This document shows, piece by piece, positions 23,541-31,537 of a stretch of DNA of 64,000 nucleotides (the stretch's first letter is position 1; each line of letters begins with the position of its first letter). Below the pieces are notes generated by a model that made no database searches, was not told the origin of the DNA, and saw only the letters and a program-made list of their open reading frames with translations. The position numbers and the translations under genes were made by a program. This DNA comes from Rhodovulum sp. GTDB lineage: Bacteria; Pseudomonadota; Alphaproteobacteria; Rhodobacterales; Rhodobacteraceae. Where the stretch lies: NCBI GenBank assembly GCA_020637615.1, contig JACKKC010000008.1, forward strand, positions 41,753 to 105,752, read 5' to 3'.

Positions 23541-23700
23541 CTCTAGGAACGCGACCTGACGGGGTCTCGTTGCCGGATTCAACTCCCGTTTGCGACACTT
23601 CGGGACGGGCAACAGGCAGAGGACCGGCATCGACCGCGGCGCGGGCGCGGGCTATCCTCGCCGGCATCCGGCTTCCCCGTTCGACCGGCAGGAGGGCGCC

Positions 23701-24276
23701 ATGCCGCAGGATTTCACCTGGCTCAATCCGCCGCCCCGCTGGTCGGGCGACGCCGACACGCTCGAGCTCGAGACCGGGCCGAACACCGATTTCTGGCGCG
23801 AGACCTTCTACGGCTTCACGCGCGATACCGGGCATGCGTGGCTCGCGCCGGTCGAGGGGGATTTCACCGCGAGCGTCCGGTTCCGCGGCGATTACGGGAC
23901 GCTCTACGACCAGGCCGGCCTGATGCTGCGCCGCGACGCGGCATGCTGGATCAAGGCCGGGATCGAGTTCTCCGACGGGATGCTGAACGCCAGCGTCGTG
24001 GTGACCGACGGCCGCTCGGACTGGTCGGTGATCCCGCTGCCCGGGGAGGCGCCCGAGACGGAGGTCGCCCTGCGCCTCACCCGGCACGGCGACGCGGTGC
24101 GGGTGCAGGTCGCGATCGGCGGCGCGCCCTGGCGGCTGGCGCGGCTGGCGCCGTTTCCCGCGGACTCGGCCGGGCTGGGGCCCATGGCCTGCTCGCCGGA
24201 ACGCGGCGGCTTCCGGGCGCGGTTCGAGGGGCTGGAGATCGGCCCGGCGATCGCGCGCGACCTGCACGCGGATTGA
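23701..24276 (+). CDS. DUF1349 family protein (concanavalin-like)
   Basis: A 191-residue cytosolic protein of the DUF1349 family (YeaF/regulation-associated beta-sandwich proteins). Typical stretches are FTWLNPPPRWS near the start, NTDFWRETFYGFTRDTGHAW, and the pair QAGLMLRRDAACWIKAGIEF / SVVVTDGRSDWS. The fold is a concanavalin-like lectin/glucanase sandwich; the ligand is unknown, presumably a sugar. AGGAGG lies shortly before the ATG. Its stop codon lies inside the FNR-type box that serves hemN. Confidence 0.88.
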   Translation: MPQDFTWLNPPPRWSGDADTLELETGPNTDFWRETFYGFTRDTGHAWLAPVEGDFTASVRFRGDYGTLYDQAGLMLRRDAACWIKAGIEFSDGMLNASVVVTDGRSDWSVIPLPGEAPETEVALRLTRHGDAVRVQVAIGGAPWRLARLAPFPADSAGLGPMACSPERGGFRARFEGLEIGPAIARDLHAD

Positions 24277-24286
24277 CGCAAATCAA
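24273..24286. promoter_or_regulatory. FNR/FnrL box upstream of hemN
   Basis: TTGAC-GCAA-ATCAA matches the FNR consensus TTGAT-N4-ATCAA in nine of ten conserved positions. It overlaps the stop codon of the DUF1349 gene and is centred 44 bases before the hemN ATG. In Rhodobacter, FnrL control of hemN-type genes is established; this position fits anaerobic activation. Confidence 0.75.
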
Positions 24287-24323
24287 GCCGTCGCCGGGAG
24301 CGCCCGGCTAGGATCGGCGGATC

Positions 24324-25673
24324 ATGGATTCGATCCTCGCCAGATACGCCGCCCGCGCCGTGCCGCGCTACACGAGCTACCCGACCGCGCCGCATTTCCG
24401 CGCCGGGCTGCCGGAGGCCTCCTATCGCACCTGGCTCGCGGCGCTCGATCCGGGCACGCCGGTCTCGGCCTATCTGCATGTGCCCTTCTGCAAGCAGATG
24501 TGCTGGTATTGCGGCTGCAACATGAAGCTCGCCGCGCGCTACGCGCCGGTGGCGTCCTATGTCGAGATGCTGCTCGCCGAGATCGACCTCGCCGCCGATG
24601 CCCTGCCGGGCCGGATGACGCTCGGGCATCTGCACTGGGGCGGGGGGACGCCGACGGCGCTCGAGCCCGGCGATCTCGCCCGGGCGATGGAGCGGCTACG
24701 GGCGCGCTTCGACATCGCTCCCGGCGCGGAGCTCGCGATCGAGAGCGATCCGCGCACCCTGACGCCCGAGATGGCGGCGACGATCGGGCGGCTCGGCTTC
24801 ACCCGCGCGAGCTTCGGCGTGCAGGAATTCGACCCGACGGTGCAGGCCGCGATCAACCGCCTGCAGCCCCCGGAGATGGTGGCGCGGACCGTGGCGGATC
24901 TGCGCGCGGCCGGCGTGGCGGGGATCAATTTCGACCTGATCTACGGCCTGCCGCACCAGAGCGTCGAGACCCTGCTCGCGACCATCGGCATCTGCCGGGA
25001 GATGGCGCCGGACCGGATCGCGCTCTTCGGCTATGCGCATGTGCCCTGGATGGCCAAGAACCAGCGCATGATCCCCGAGGCCGCGCTGCCCGACGGGCCG
25101 GCGCGGGCCGCACAGGCGGCGGCCGCGGCCTCGGCGCTGACCGCGGCGGGCTACGAGGCGATCGGGCTCGACCATTTCGCGCTTCCCGGCGATGCGATGG
25201 CCCGGGCGGCGCGCGAGGGCCGGCTGCGGCGCAATTTCCAGGGCTACACCACCGACCAGGCCGAGACGATGATCGGCTTCGGCGCGACCTCGATCGGGCG
25301 CACGCCGGCCGGCTACGTGCAGAACATCGCCGAGACCGGCGCCTGGGCACGCGCGGTCGCATCCGGCCGGCTGCCGGTCGCGCGGGGGCTCGCGCTCGGC
25401 GCCGAAGACCGGCTGCGCGGGCGGGTGATCGAGGCGATCATGTGCGCGGGCGCGGTCGACACCGCCGCACTCGGGCGGGAATTCGGCCGCGAGCCTGGCT
25501 GGTGCCGCGACGAGCTCGAAAGCCTCGCCGAATTCGAGGCGGACGGGCTCCTCCTCCGCGACGGCCCGCGGATCACCCTGACGCCCGAGGGCCGGCGGCT
25601 CTGCCGCGTGGTGGCCTCGGTCTTCGACGCCTGGCTCGCGGCATCGGAAGCGCGGCATTCGGTCGCGGTCTGA
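24324..25673 (+). CDS. hemN: Oxygen-independent coproporphyrinogen III dehydrogenase
   Basis: A radical-SAM enzyme that decarboxylates coproporphyrinogen III to protoporphyrinogen IX without oxygen. The 449 residues, the opening SYPTAPHF and the cluster motif CKQMCWYCGC (Cys56, Cys60, Cys63, plus the HemN-specific Cys65) distinguish true HemN from the HemW chaperone, which lacks the fourth cysteine. The SAM-binding segment GGGTPTAL and the downstream NFDLIYGLPHQS are also present. The upstream FNR-type box suggests induction at low oxygen. The gene appears monocistronic; a family 1 fragment follows its stop. Confidence 0.96.
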   Translation: MDSILARYAARAVPRYTSYPTAPHFRAGLPEASYRTWLAALDPGTPVSAYLHVPFCKQMCWYCGCNMKLAARYAPVASYVEMLLAEIDLAADALPGRMTLGHLHWGGGTPTALEPGDLARAMERLRARFDIAPGAELAIESDPRTLTPEMAATIGRLGFTRASFGVQEFDPTVQAAINRLQPPEMVARTVADLRAAGVAGINFDLIYGLPHQSVETLLATIGICREMAPDRIALFGYAHVPWMAKNQRMIPEAALPDGPARAAQAAAAASALTAAGYEAIGLDHFALPGDAMARAAREGRLRRNFQGYTTDQAETMIGFGATSIGRTPAGYVQNIAETGAWARAVASGRLPVARGLALGAEDRLRGRVIEAIMCAGAVDTAALGREFGREPGWCRDELESLAEFEADGLLLRDGPRITLTPEGRRLCRVVASVFDAWLAASEARHSVAV

Positions 25674-25700
25674 CACCATTTCCGGCCGAACGCTCCGGGA

Positions 25701-25762
25701 AGCATGGGAAGCGCCCGCCTGGGGGGCGGGCGCTGCCCGTGCTCGCGCACGGGCGGGACTCG
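25701..25762 (+). repeat. Family 1 dispersed repeat, 3' half with altered hairpin
   Basis: Shares GAAGCGCCCGCCTGGGG and GGCGGGCGCTGCCCG with other copies, but the terminal stem is CCCGTGC/GCACGGG instead of CCCGGCGG/CCGCCGGG. Both sides have changed together, so base pairing is kept. Ends with GGGCGGGAC as in the other copies. It sits between the stops of hemN and the convergent hydrolase-OsmC gene. Confidence 0.65.
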
Positions 25763-25781
25763 TTGCCGCGGCACGGGCCTA

Positions 25782-27011
25782 TCAAGACCGCGTCTGATCC
25801 TCGACGAGCCGCGTGACCACCGCCGAGGAGGCCTCCAGCGTGCGATGCACCGGGCATTTGCCGGCGATCTCCACGATCTTGTCGGCGAGACCGGCCGGGA
25901 TCCCGCCCTCGATCGAGATCGTGCGCTCGAACCGGTCGATCCGCCCTTCGCGGCCCTCGCCGCAATCGGCGCAATCCCTGGCATGGACCTTGGCGTGGTC
26001 GACCGAGACGCCGATCCGGCCCAGCGACAGCCCTTTGTGATCGGCATACATGCGCAGCGTCATCGCCGTGCAGGCGCCGAGCGCGATGGCGAGGAAGTCG
26101 TAAGGGTTGGGCCCACTGTCCGCGCCGCCCGCGACCGTCTCCGGCTCGTCGGCGATGAGCGCGTGGCGGCCGACGGCGACTGCCTGCTGGAACTTCGAGA
26201 CGCCGGTCTCGCGGACCAGCACGCGGTTGCCGGGCTCGACCTGCGCCGGCGCGAGATAGCGCTCCGCCCAGGCCGCGAGCACGTCGCCGGCATAGGCGGC
26301 ATCGGCGGGGTCGGTCAGCAGGTGGTCGGCATCGTCGAGCGAGACGAAGCTCTTGGGATGTTTCGCCGCCTTGAAGATGGCCGCGGCATTCGCGATGCCG
26401 ACGACCGCGTCGCGGGGGGCGTGGAGGATCATCAGCGGCTTCTTCAGCACGGCGATGCGTTCGCTCAGCCGCGCCCCGGCGAGATCCTCGAGAAACTCCC
26501 TGCGGATGGTGAAGCGGCGCCCCGCGAGCGTCACCTCCGCCGCGCCCTCGGCCTCGATCCGGTGCAGGTCGGCGGCGAAGTTCTTCGTCACATGCGCCGC
26601 GTCCGCCGGCGCGCCGATCGTGGCCACGGCGCGCGCCTCCGGGATCTCGCCGGCGGCGGCGAGCACCGCCGCCCCGCCCAGCGAATGGCCGACCAGGAGC
26701 TGCGGCGCCGCGCGGGTCGCGCGCAGATGCGCCGCGGCGGCGACCAGGTCGGCGACATTCGAGGAGAAGCCGGTATTGGCGAAGTCGCCCGCGCTGCCGC
26801 CGAGGCCGGTGAAGTCGAAGCGCAGCACGGCGATGCCGCGTGCCGCAAGCGCGCCGGCAATGCGCCGGGCGGCGATGCCGTCCTTGGAGCAGGTGAAGCA
26901 ATGGGCGAAGAGCGCATAGGCGCGCGGCGGCCCGACCGGCAGGTCGAGCCGCGCCGCGAGCCTGCCGCCGTCATGGCCGGGAAAGTCCAGCCGTTCCGAG
27001 GAATGTGCCAT
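25782..27011 (-). CDS. Alpha/beta hydrolase-OsmC fusion protein
   Basis: A 409-residue two-domain protein. Residues about 1-255 are an alpha/beta hydrolase with nucleophile elbow GHSLGG and a late acid/His region (HAPRDAVVGI, DDADHLL). Residues about 265-405 are an OsmC domain with its two redox cysteines in GACTAMTLRMYAD and GKCPVHRTLE, which act in the family on organic hydroperoxides; an extra CADC pair lies between them. This fusion is known in proteobacteria, but the substrate of the combined protein is not established. GGGGGCAGG precedes the ATG at 27011. It is 35 bases upstream of no other gene on its strand; the CYTH-CHAD gene ends just before it. Confidence 0.9.
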   Translation of the reverse strand: MAHSSERLDFPGHDGGRLAARLDLPVGPPRAYALFAHCFTCSKDGIAARRIAGALAARGIAVLRFDFTGLGGSAGDFANTGFSSNVADLVAAAAHLRATRAAPQLLVGHSLGGAAVLAAAGEIPEARAVATIGAPADAAHVTKNFAADLHRIEAEGAAEVTLAGRRFTIRREFLEDLAGARLSERIAVLKKPLMILHAPRDAVVGIANAAAIFKAAKHPKSFVSLDDADHLLTDPADAAYAGDVLAAWAERYLAPAQVEPGNRVLVRETGVSKFQQAVAVGRHALIADEPETVAGGADSGPNPYDFLAIALGACTAMTLRMYADHKGLSLGRIGVSVDHAKVHARDCADCGEGREGRIDRFERTISIEGGIPAGLADKIVEIAGKCPVHRTLEASSAVVTRLVEDQTRS

Positions 27012-27046
27012 GCCTGCCCCCGCTCTTCGCTGCCCGGATCATGCCT

Positions 27047-28594
27047 TCAGGACCAGAACGGCCGCGCCGCGCGCAGCCGGTCCCAGCGCGCGAAGAGATC
27101 GGGGCGCTGCTGCCCGGCCCGGACGGTCAGCGTGCCCAGGACCCAGCCGACCCCGCGCTGGACATCCCCGTCGTCCCGGCCCGGCGCCTCGGGGCCGGTC
27201 AGCGCCTCGGCCGCCATGGCGGCGTCGTTGAGATGGCCGAAGCTGTCCTGGAGCGATTTCAGCTCCTTGACATAGGTCGCGACCTTCGCGTCCGGATAGA
27301 TCGGCGCGAAGGTGTCGGCGGCATAGCGCAGCTTCTTCAGATCCTTGCGCAGGACGTGCAGCGCCTCGGTGTCGAGCTTGCGGATGCCGCGGCCGCGCCT
27401 GCGCACCCGCCGCAGGCGCGCGTCGAGCAGGTCGCCGGCAAGGCCGCCCACCGGAGCGGCCAGCCGCTCGGTCTGCGAATAATCGGAAGGAGCCAGCCAG
27501 CCGCGGCCCTCGATCAGCCGGCCGAGGTCGAAGAGAAACCCTGCCGCCTCCGGCCCGGCCAGCGTCCGGCGCACACCGCGCCGCACCTCGGCGCCGCGGG
27601 CCGCGAGGCAGCCCAGGAGCGCCTCCCGCGCCGCCGCGTCGAGGCCGCTCTCCACCGCCTCCGCGACGATCTCGCCGGCCAGCACGTCGATGTCGCGCAA
27701 GGGTCCGACCACCTGCCCGAGCCGCTGCGCTTCCCTCGCGAGCGGCGCCAACGCCGCCTTGCCCAGGCTGGGGCCGAAGATCGCGAAGGCGGTGCGCAGG
27801 CGGCGCAGGCCGACGCGGATCTGGTGCGGCCCCTCCGGGTCGTCGCTCTCGGCGATGACCACCATGTTCTGCGCGATCTGGGCCAGGCAATCGCGGAAGA
27901 TGTCGCGCGCTACCGATTCGACGGTGGCGGAGGCCGCGTAGTCCGGGACTCGGGCGTTGCGGGGGCGGACCGGCGGCTCGGCTTCGCCGCGGGCGAGCCG
28001 GTAGCCGCGCGCCGACTTGTTCTCCAGCGAGAAGCGCACCGGGGCGCGGGGAAAGAGCGTGCGGGCGATGCCGTAGAGCTCGCCCACTGCTCCTTCGACC
28101 AATTCGAGCTCGGCCTCGCGGATCGGCGTGACCGCCTCGCCCGCCCGGATCTCGCCCGCGTCGATGGCGAGCTCGACCTCGCCGCCCTCGGGCGCGCGCA
28201 GCCGCTCGGTGGTCCGCCGCACCCGCGTCTCGAAGACCGGCGAGAGCGCGGCCGTGCCGGCGGCGGCGTCGATCGCGCCAAAGACGCCCTCGGGATCGGG
28301 TCCGTCGAGCACCAGCCGGCCGCCCGGCGCCGCGCATTCGACCTCGAGATTGGCGAAGAGGCCGTGCGCGCTCTCCCCGCGGCGCTTGACCGTCTGCACC
28401 CAGCGGCGGCCGACCTGCCGCAGCCGCAGCGCGATGCCCTGGGCGGCGAGCGCATGCTCCGGCGTGTCGTAATAGACCGAGCGCAGGATCTGCGTCCGGC
28501 GCGGCGCCAGCCGCAGGTGGGCGAGCGCGGGATGGCGCCGCAGCCTGGCCTCGCCCTCGCTGTCGAGCGTGATCTTGAGCTCGGTCTCGATCAT
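27047..28594 (-). CDS. CYTH and CHAD domain protein
   Basis: A 515-residue protein. The N-terminal CYTH (triphosphate tunnel) domain, about 1-205, begins with the ETELKI signature (ExExK) and has the paired Lys/Arg and Glu strands of the tunnel (VYYDTPEHALAAQGIALRLRQ). The C-terminal CHAD domain, about 215-510, is helical and histidine-rich in its conserved spots (PEGPHQIRVGLRRLRTAFAIF, LHVLRKDLKKLRYAADTF). CYTH domains hydrolyse inorganic triphosphate or related polyanions; CHAD domains bind polyphosphate granules. Together they point to polyphosphate metabolism. No clear ribosome binding site is seen before the ATG at 28594. It lies 35 bases upstream of the hydrolase-OsmC gene and could be co-transcribed with it. 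Confidence 0.9.
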   Translation of the reverse strand: MIETELKITLDSEGEARLRRHPALAHLRLAPRRTQILRSVYYDTPEHALAAQGIALRLRQVGRRWVQTVKRRGESAHGLFANLEVECAAPGGRLVLDGPDPEGVFGAIDAAAGTAALSPVFETRVRRTTERLRAPEGGEVELAIDAGEIRAGEAVTPIREAELELVEGAVGELYGIARTLFPRAPVRFSLENKSARGYRLARGEAEPPVRPRNARVPDYAASATVESVARDIFRDCLAQIAQNMVVIAESDDPEGPHQIRVGLRRLRTAFAIFGPSLGKAALAPLAREAQRLGQVVGPLRDIDVLAGEIVAEAVESGLDAAAREALLGCLAARGAEVRRGVRRTLAGPEAAGFLFDLGRLIEGRGWLAPSDYSQTERLAAPVGGLAGDLLDARLRRVRRRGRGIRKLDTEALHVLRKDLKKLRYAADTFAPIYPDAKVATYVKELKSLQDSFGHLNDAAMAAEALTGPEAPGRDDGDVQRGVGWVLGTLTVRAGQQRPDLFARWDRLRAARPFWS

Positions 28595-28971
28595 CTGAGC
28601 ACCATGGGATCACATTGCCGCGCGATGTGCCAGCATCTTGGTGGAGATGGGAAATTCGTGCTATTCTCATGGGAAGAATGAGGAAACATGAATTGCCCCA
28701 CTGGCCGCGCCGCACGGAGATTATAGCCCGCCGACGGTCCGTGACATTCGAATTCTTCCGCATTTGCGGACATGCTTCGGCCTCGCGCCGGCACCGGGCC
28801 GGTGGAGGACAGATTAAGTTAACGATTCTGCACGATGATGACACCTGGCTCGGCAAGGGCCGTTCGACATGAGGTGACCATGTCCCAGCGCGCAGACGGA
28901 TCTCGCGGCCGGTGCCGCAGACGGTTTCCGCCCCCCGCGACCCATCGCCGGCTGGAAGGGACGGAACGGCG
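28595..28971. other. Intergenic region, less GC-rich than its surroundings
   Basis: The 377 bases between two divergent genes are noticeably richer in A and T in places (around 28650-28700 and 28810-28835). No RNA gene, repeat copy or convincing coding frame is visible. It presumably holds the promoters of the CYTH-CHAD gene and of the unknown gene at 28972. Confidence 0.6.
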
Positions 28972-29487
28972 ATGAACCCGGCCACGCTCGCCATCGCCTC
29001 CGATTTCGTCAAGGCAGGCATCGACAAGGCCGGCGTGCCGCTCACCGCCTCGCTCGAGGCCTATCTCTCCATCACCTTCGCGCGGTTCATGGGCCGCAGC
29101 ATCGGCGTCGACCTGCTGACCGTGCGGGTGACGGCAGCGCTCGACGCCGGGGCGCCGCGGGACGCCATCCGCGCGCTCGCCGACGAATGTCTGATCGCCT
29201 GCGCCTTCTTCGAGGACCGCCTGCGCCGCAACGGCGCGATCCGCCACTACGTCGGGCTCGGCCAGACCACCTACGACGCCGCCGACATGACCGAGCAGGC
29301 CTATGGCTTCGTGCATATGCGCGACGTGATCGCCAGCGCAGTGGACCGCGGCGCCGCCGAGGACGGCCGCATCCTGATCGACCGCGCCCGCAGCGGCAGT
29401 ACCACCGCGCGCAACGAACTCGCCCAGGGCAACGTGGTCATCGGCCCCTGGGCCGCGCCGCCGAAGGGCGGGCTGCTCTGGAACTGA
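28972..29487 (+). CDS. Hypothetical protein
   Basis: I do not recognise this 171-residue protein. It has no signal peptide and no clear membrane helix; the composition and spacing suggest a mostly helical cytosolic fold (LAIASDFVKAGIDKAGVPLTASLEAYLSI, ALADECLIACAFFEDRLRR). The C-terminal third (RARSGSTTARNELAQGNVVIGPWAAPPKGGLLWN) looks extended. The ATG at 28972 has AAGGGACGG upstream and codon use like the neighbours, so the frame is probably real. It stands alone between a 377-base promoter region and a full family 1 repeat. Confidence 0.65.
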   Translation: MNPATLAIASDFVKAGIDKAGVPLTASLEAYLSITFARFMGRSIGVDLLTVRVTAALDAGAPRDAIRALADECLIACAFFEDRLRRNGAIRHYVGLGQTTYDAADMTEQAYGFVHMRDVIASAVDRGAAEDGRILIDRARSGSTTARNELAQGNVVIGPWAAPPKGGLLWN

Positions 29488-29510
29488 CGGATTTCTCGGG
29501 CGGTCGCCCA

Positions 29511-29690
29511 GGGGCGGTCGCATCGGGACATTCTTGTTTCCTGGACAAGCGTCCCACCACAAGATGAGGGCAGCGCCCGGCCCGAGCTGGGGCGAAGCGC
29601 CCGCGTCGTTCCGGAGGCACGCCTTCGGCGTGACGGGGGCGGGGCGGGCGCTGCCCGGCGGTGCCCGCCGGGCGGGACGGTGGCACTAGC
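29511..29690 (+). repeat. Family 1 dispersed repeat, full-length copy
   Basis: About 180 bases with all modules in order: 5' segment (GGTCGCATCGGGACATTCTTG), CAAGATGAGGGCAGCGCCCG, GGGGCGAAGCGCCCGC hairpin, the double mini-hairpin GTTCCGGAGGCAC-GCCTTCGGCGTGAC, and the terminal hairpin GCCCGGCGG-TG-CCCGCCGGGC. Fills most of the 336-base gap after the hypothetical gene. The remaining bases up to 29823 hold the leader of the channel gene. Confidence 0.8.
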
Positions 29691-29823
29691 CGCGCCATCA
29701 AACTTCAGTTGGTGAGTGGGGTCATCCTGACTCCGCCCCGGCGCGCATTGTCCCGCGCGCTTCCAGCCGGTAAACCGCCGCTGCCCGCTCCCCTGCGGGG
29801 GCGGCGGCAGGCCGGGAGCCGTC

Positions 29824-30258
29824 ATGGACTATGCGATCGTCTGCGCGGTGGCGCTCTTTCTCATCGTGGTGACGACCGTGCTGCATTACGAGGTCCTGCG
29901 CCTCACCGCCGACCTGATGCCGCGACTCTCGATCCGCCCCCGCGCCCGCATCCTGGTGGTGATCGCGGCCGCCTTCTTCGCCCACAGCGTGGAGATCGCG
30001 CTCTACGGCTGGGCGTATTGGGCGGCGGGCAACCACCTCGGGCTCGGGGCGATCTCGGGCGCGCTCGAAGGCACCCCGGTCGACTACCTCTATTTCTCCG
30101 CGGCGACCTTCACGACGCTCGGCGTCGGCGACCTGGTCGTCGCGGGACCGCTGCGCATCGTGGTGGGACTCGAATCGCTCAACGGCCTGATCCTGATCAC
30201 CTGGACGGCGTCCTTCACCTATCTCTCGATGGAGCGCTTCTGGCTCGATCACCGCTGA
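29824..30258 (+). CDS. Small two-helix potassium channel-like protein
   Basis: A 144-residue membrane protein of the Ion_trans_2 type. Predicted helices lie at about 4-24, 42-66 and 110-133; the pore loop is between the last two, with a selectivity-filter-like sequence TLGVGD at residues 98-103, close to the TxGYGD consensus with Val for Tyr. No cytosolic regulatory domain is attached, so it is a minimal channel, probably tetrameric. GGGAG is six bases before the ATG. Its 3' end overlaps that of the convergent cobC by ten bases. Confidence 0.82.
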   Translation: MDYAIVCAVALFLIVVTTVLHYEVLRLTADLMPRLSIRPRARILVVIAAAFFAHSVEIALYGWAYWAAGNHLGLGAISGALEGTPVDYLYFSAATFTTLGVGDLVVAGPLRIVVGLESLNGLILITWTASFTYLSMERFWLDHR

Positions 30259-30779
30259 CCGGGATCCGGGAGGCGGGTCCATTGCCCGAAGCCGAGCCGG
30301 CTCTCCCAGGGCGCCGCCTGCCCCCGGAGTGCCCGGGCCGCGCGCACGACCCCGAGATGCGTGACCCAGAGCACCGGCACCGCGTCCGCAGCGGTTTCGG
30401 CGAGCGCCGCGCCGACCCGCTCGGCGAGCATGGCGACGCTCTCCCCGCCATGGGGGCGGGCGCCGTGGAAATCTTCGGCCCAGGCGTCGATCTCGCCGCG
30501 GGGCAGGTCGTCCCACCGCCGGCCTTCCCAGGCGCCGAAATCCATCTCGGCGATGCGCGCATCGATCCGGAGGCCCAGCCGCCGGGCGGCGGCGATGCGC
30601 TCGGCGAGGCGCCGGCAGCGGGTGCGGGGGCTCGACACGATGCCGGCGACCCGTGGCAGGCCGGCGAGAAGGCTTGTCGCCGCCGCCTCGAAATCCGCCG
30701 CCAGCGGCAGGTCGCTCCGGCCATAGCAGAGGCCTTCGCCGCCGAGCGGCCGCGTGTGGCGCAGGAGGATCAGAGGCAC
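30249..30779 (-). CDS. cobC: Histidine phosphatase, probable alpha-ribazole phosphatase
   Basis: The 176-residue protein has the phosphoglycerate-mutase-like catalytic motif LLRHTRP near its start and the second histidine in VTHLGVVRAA; PHGGESVAMLAERV is the conserved central segment. Being last after cobT and cobS suggests that it removes the phosphate from alpha-ribazole phosphate or adenosylcobalamin phosphate, though histidine phosphatases vary in substrate. The start is a GTG at 30779 that overlaps the last codons of cobS by ten bases (VPLILLRHTRP), consistent with coupling. Its stop region overlaps the channel gene on the other strand. Confidence 0.82.
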   Translation of the reverse strand: MPLILLRHTRPLGGEGLCYGRSDLPLAADFEAAATSLLAGLPRVAGIVSSPRTRCRRLAERIAAARRLGLRIDARIAEMDFGAWEGRRWDDLPRGEIDAWAEDFHGARPHGGESVAMLAERVGAALAETAADAVPVLWVTHLGVVRAARALRGQAAPWESRLGFGQWTRLPDPGQR

Positions 30780-31537
30780 GCCAGCACGCCGAGGTAGAGC
30801 CCGAGCTCGCTCGTCTGCTGGACCGCGCCGAGGCAATCGCCGGTATGGCCGGAAAGCCTGCGCTCGAAGCCCCGGCGCATGACGAGATGGCCGAGCGCGA
30901 GCCCGGCGAGCGCGCCCAGGGCCGCGAGCGGCGGCAGCACCGCGAGAAGCGCGAGGATCGCGAGGGCGCCGGTGCCGAGCGCGAGGCCGAGATGCCGGCC
31001 GCCGATGCCCGCGGCCATCCCGGCGCCGGCGCCCTCCGGCCGCAGGTAGCGGCTCGTCGCCATCACGGCGACGACGGAGGCGCGGCTGGCGGCATGGCCC
31101 GCCACCAGCACGGCCGGCGCGGCGCCCGCCGGCATGGCGCCGAGCGCGAGGAGCTTCGCGCCGAGCGTCAGGATCAGGGCCAGGGTGCCATAGGTCCCGA
31201 TCCGGCTGTCGCGCATGATCGCGAGTGCCCGCTCCGTGGTCGCGCCGCCACCGAGCCCGTCGAGAGTATCGGCGAGCCCGTCCTCGTGCAGCGCCCCGGT
31301 GATCAGAATGCCCGCGGCGATGGCCAGCAGCGCGGCGAGGAGCGGCGGGAAGACCAGCACGGCAGCGGCGAAGACGAGGCCGCAGAGCGCCCCGACCAGG
31401 AGGCCGACGGCCGGGAACCAGCGCGGCGCGGCGGCCATGCGCGCGGGGGAGAAGAGCCCCGCCGGGATCGGCAGCCGCGTGAGGAACTGCGCCGCGACCA
31501 GCGCCGTCGCGGCTTCCTCGGCCAGGCGCTCCCTCAT
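30770..31537 (-). CDS. cobS: Adenosylcobinamide-GDP ribazoletransferase (cobalamin synthase)
   Basis: Joins adenosylcobinamide-GDP and alpha-ribazole to make cobalamin at the inner membrane. The 255-residue protein is very hydrophobic, with six or seven membrane helices, and carries the conserved acidic segment HEDGLADTLDGLGGG (residues about 84-98) near the N-terminus, which binds metal and phosphate. The opening segment FLTRLPIPAG is also diagnostic. Its ATG overlaps the cobT stop (ATGA) and its stop overlaps the cobC start, so cobT-cobS-cobC is one operon. Confidence 0.94.
   Translation of the reverse strand: MRERLAEEAATALVAAQFLTRLPIPAGLFSPARMAAAPRWFPAVGLLVGALCGLVFAAAVLVFPPLLAALLAIAAGILITGALHEDGLADTLDGLGGGATTERALAIMRDSRIGTYGTLALILTLGAKLLALGAMPAGAAPAVLVAGHAASRASVVAVMATSRYLRPEGAGAGMAAGIGGRHLGLALGTGALAILALLAVLPPLAALGALAGLALGHLVMRRGFERRLSGHTGDCLGAVQQTSELGLYLGVLACL

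Noticed and set aside
28615..28872. Small open frame of 85 codons in the AT-richer gap
   Set aside because: No ribosome binding site, and an unlikely composition with many Arg and Trp. A minus-strand frame overlaps it as well.
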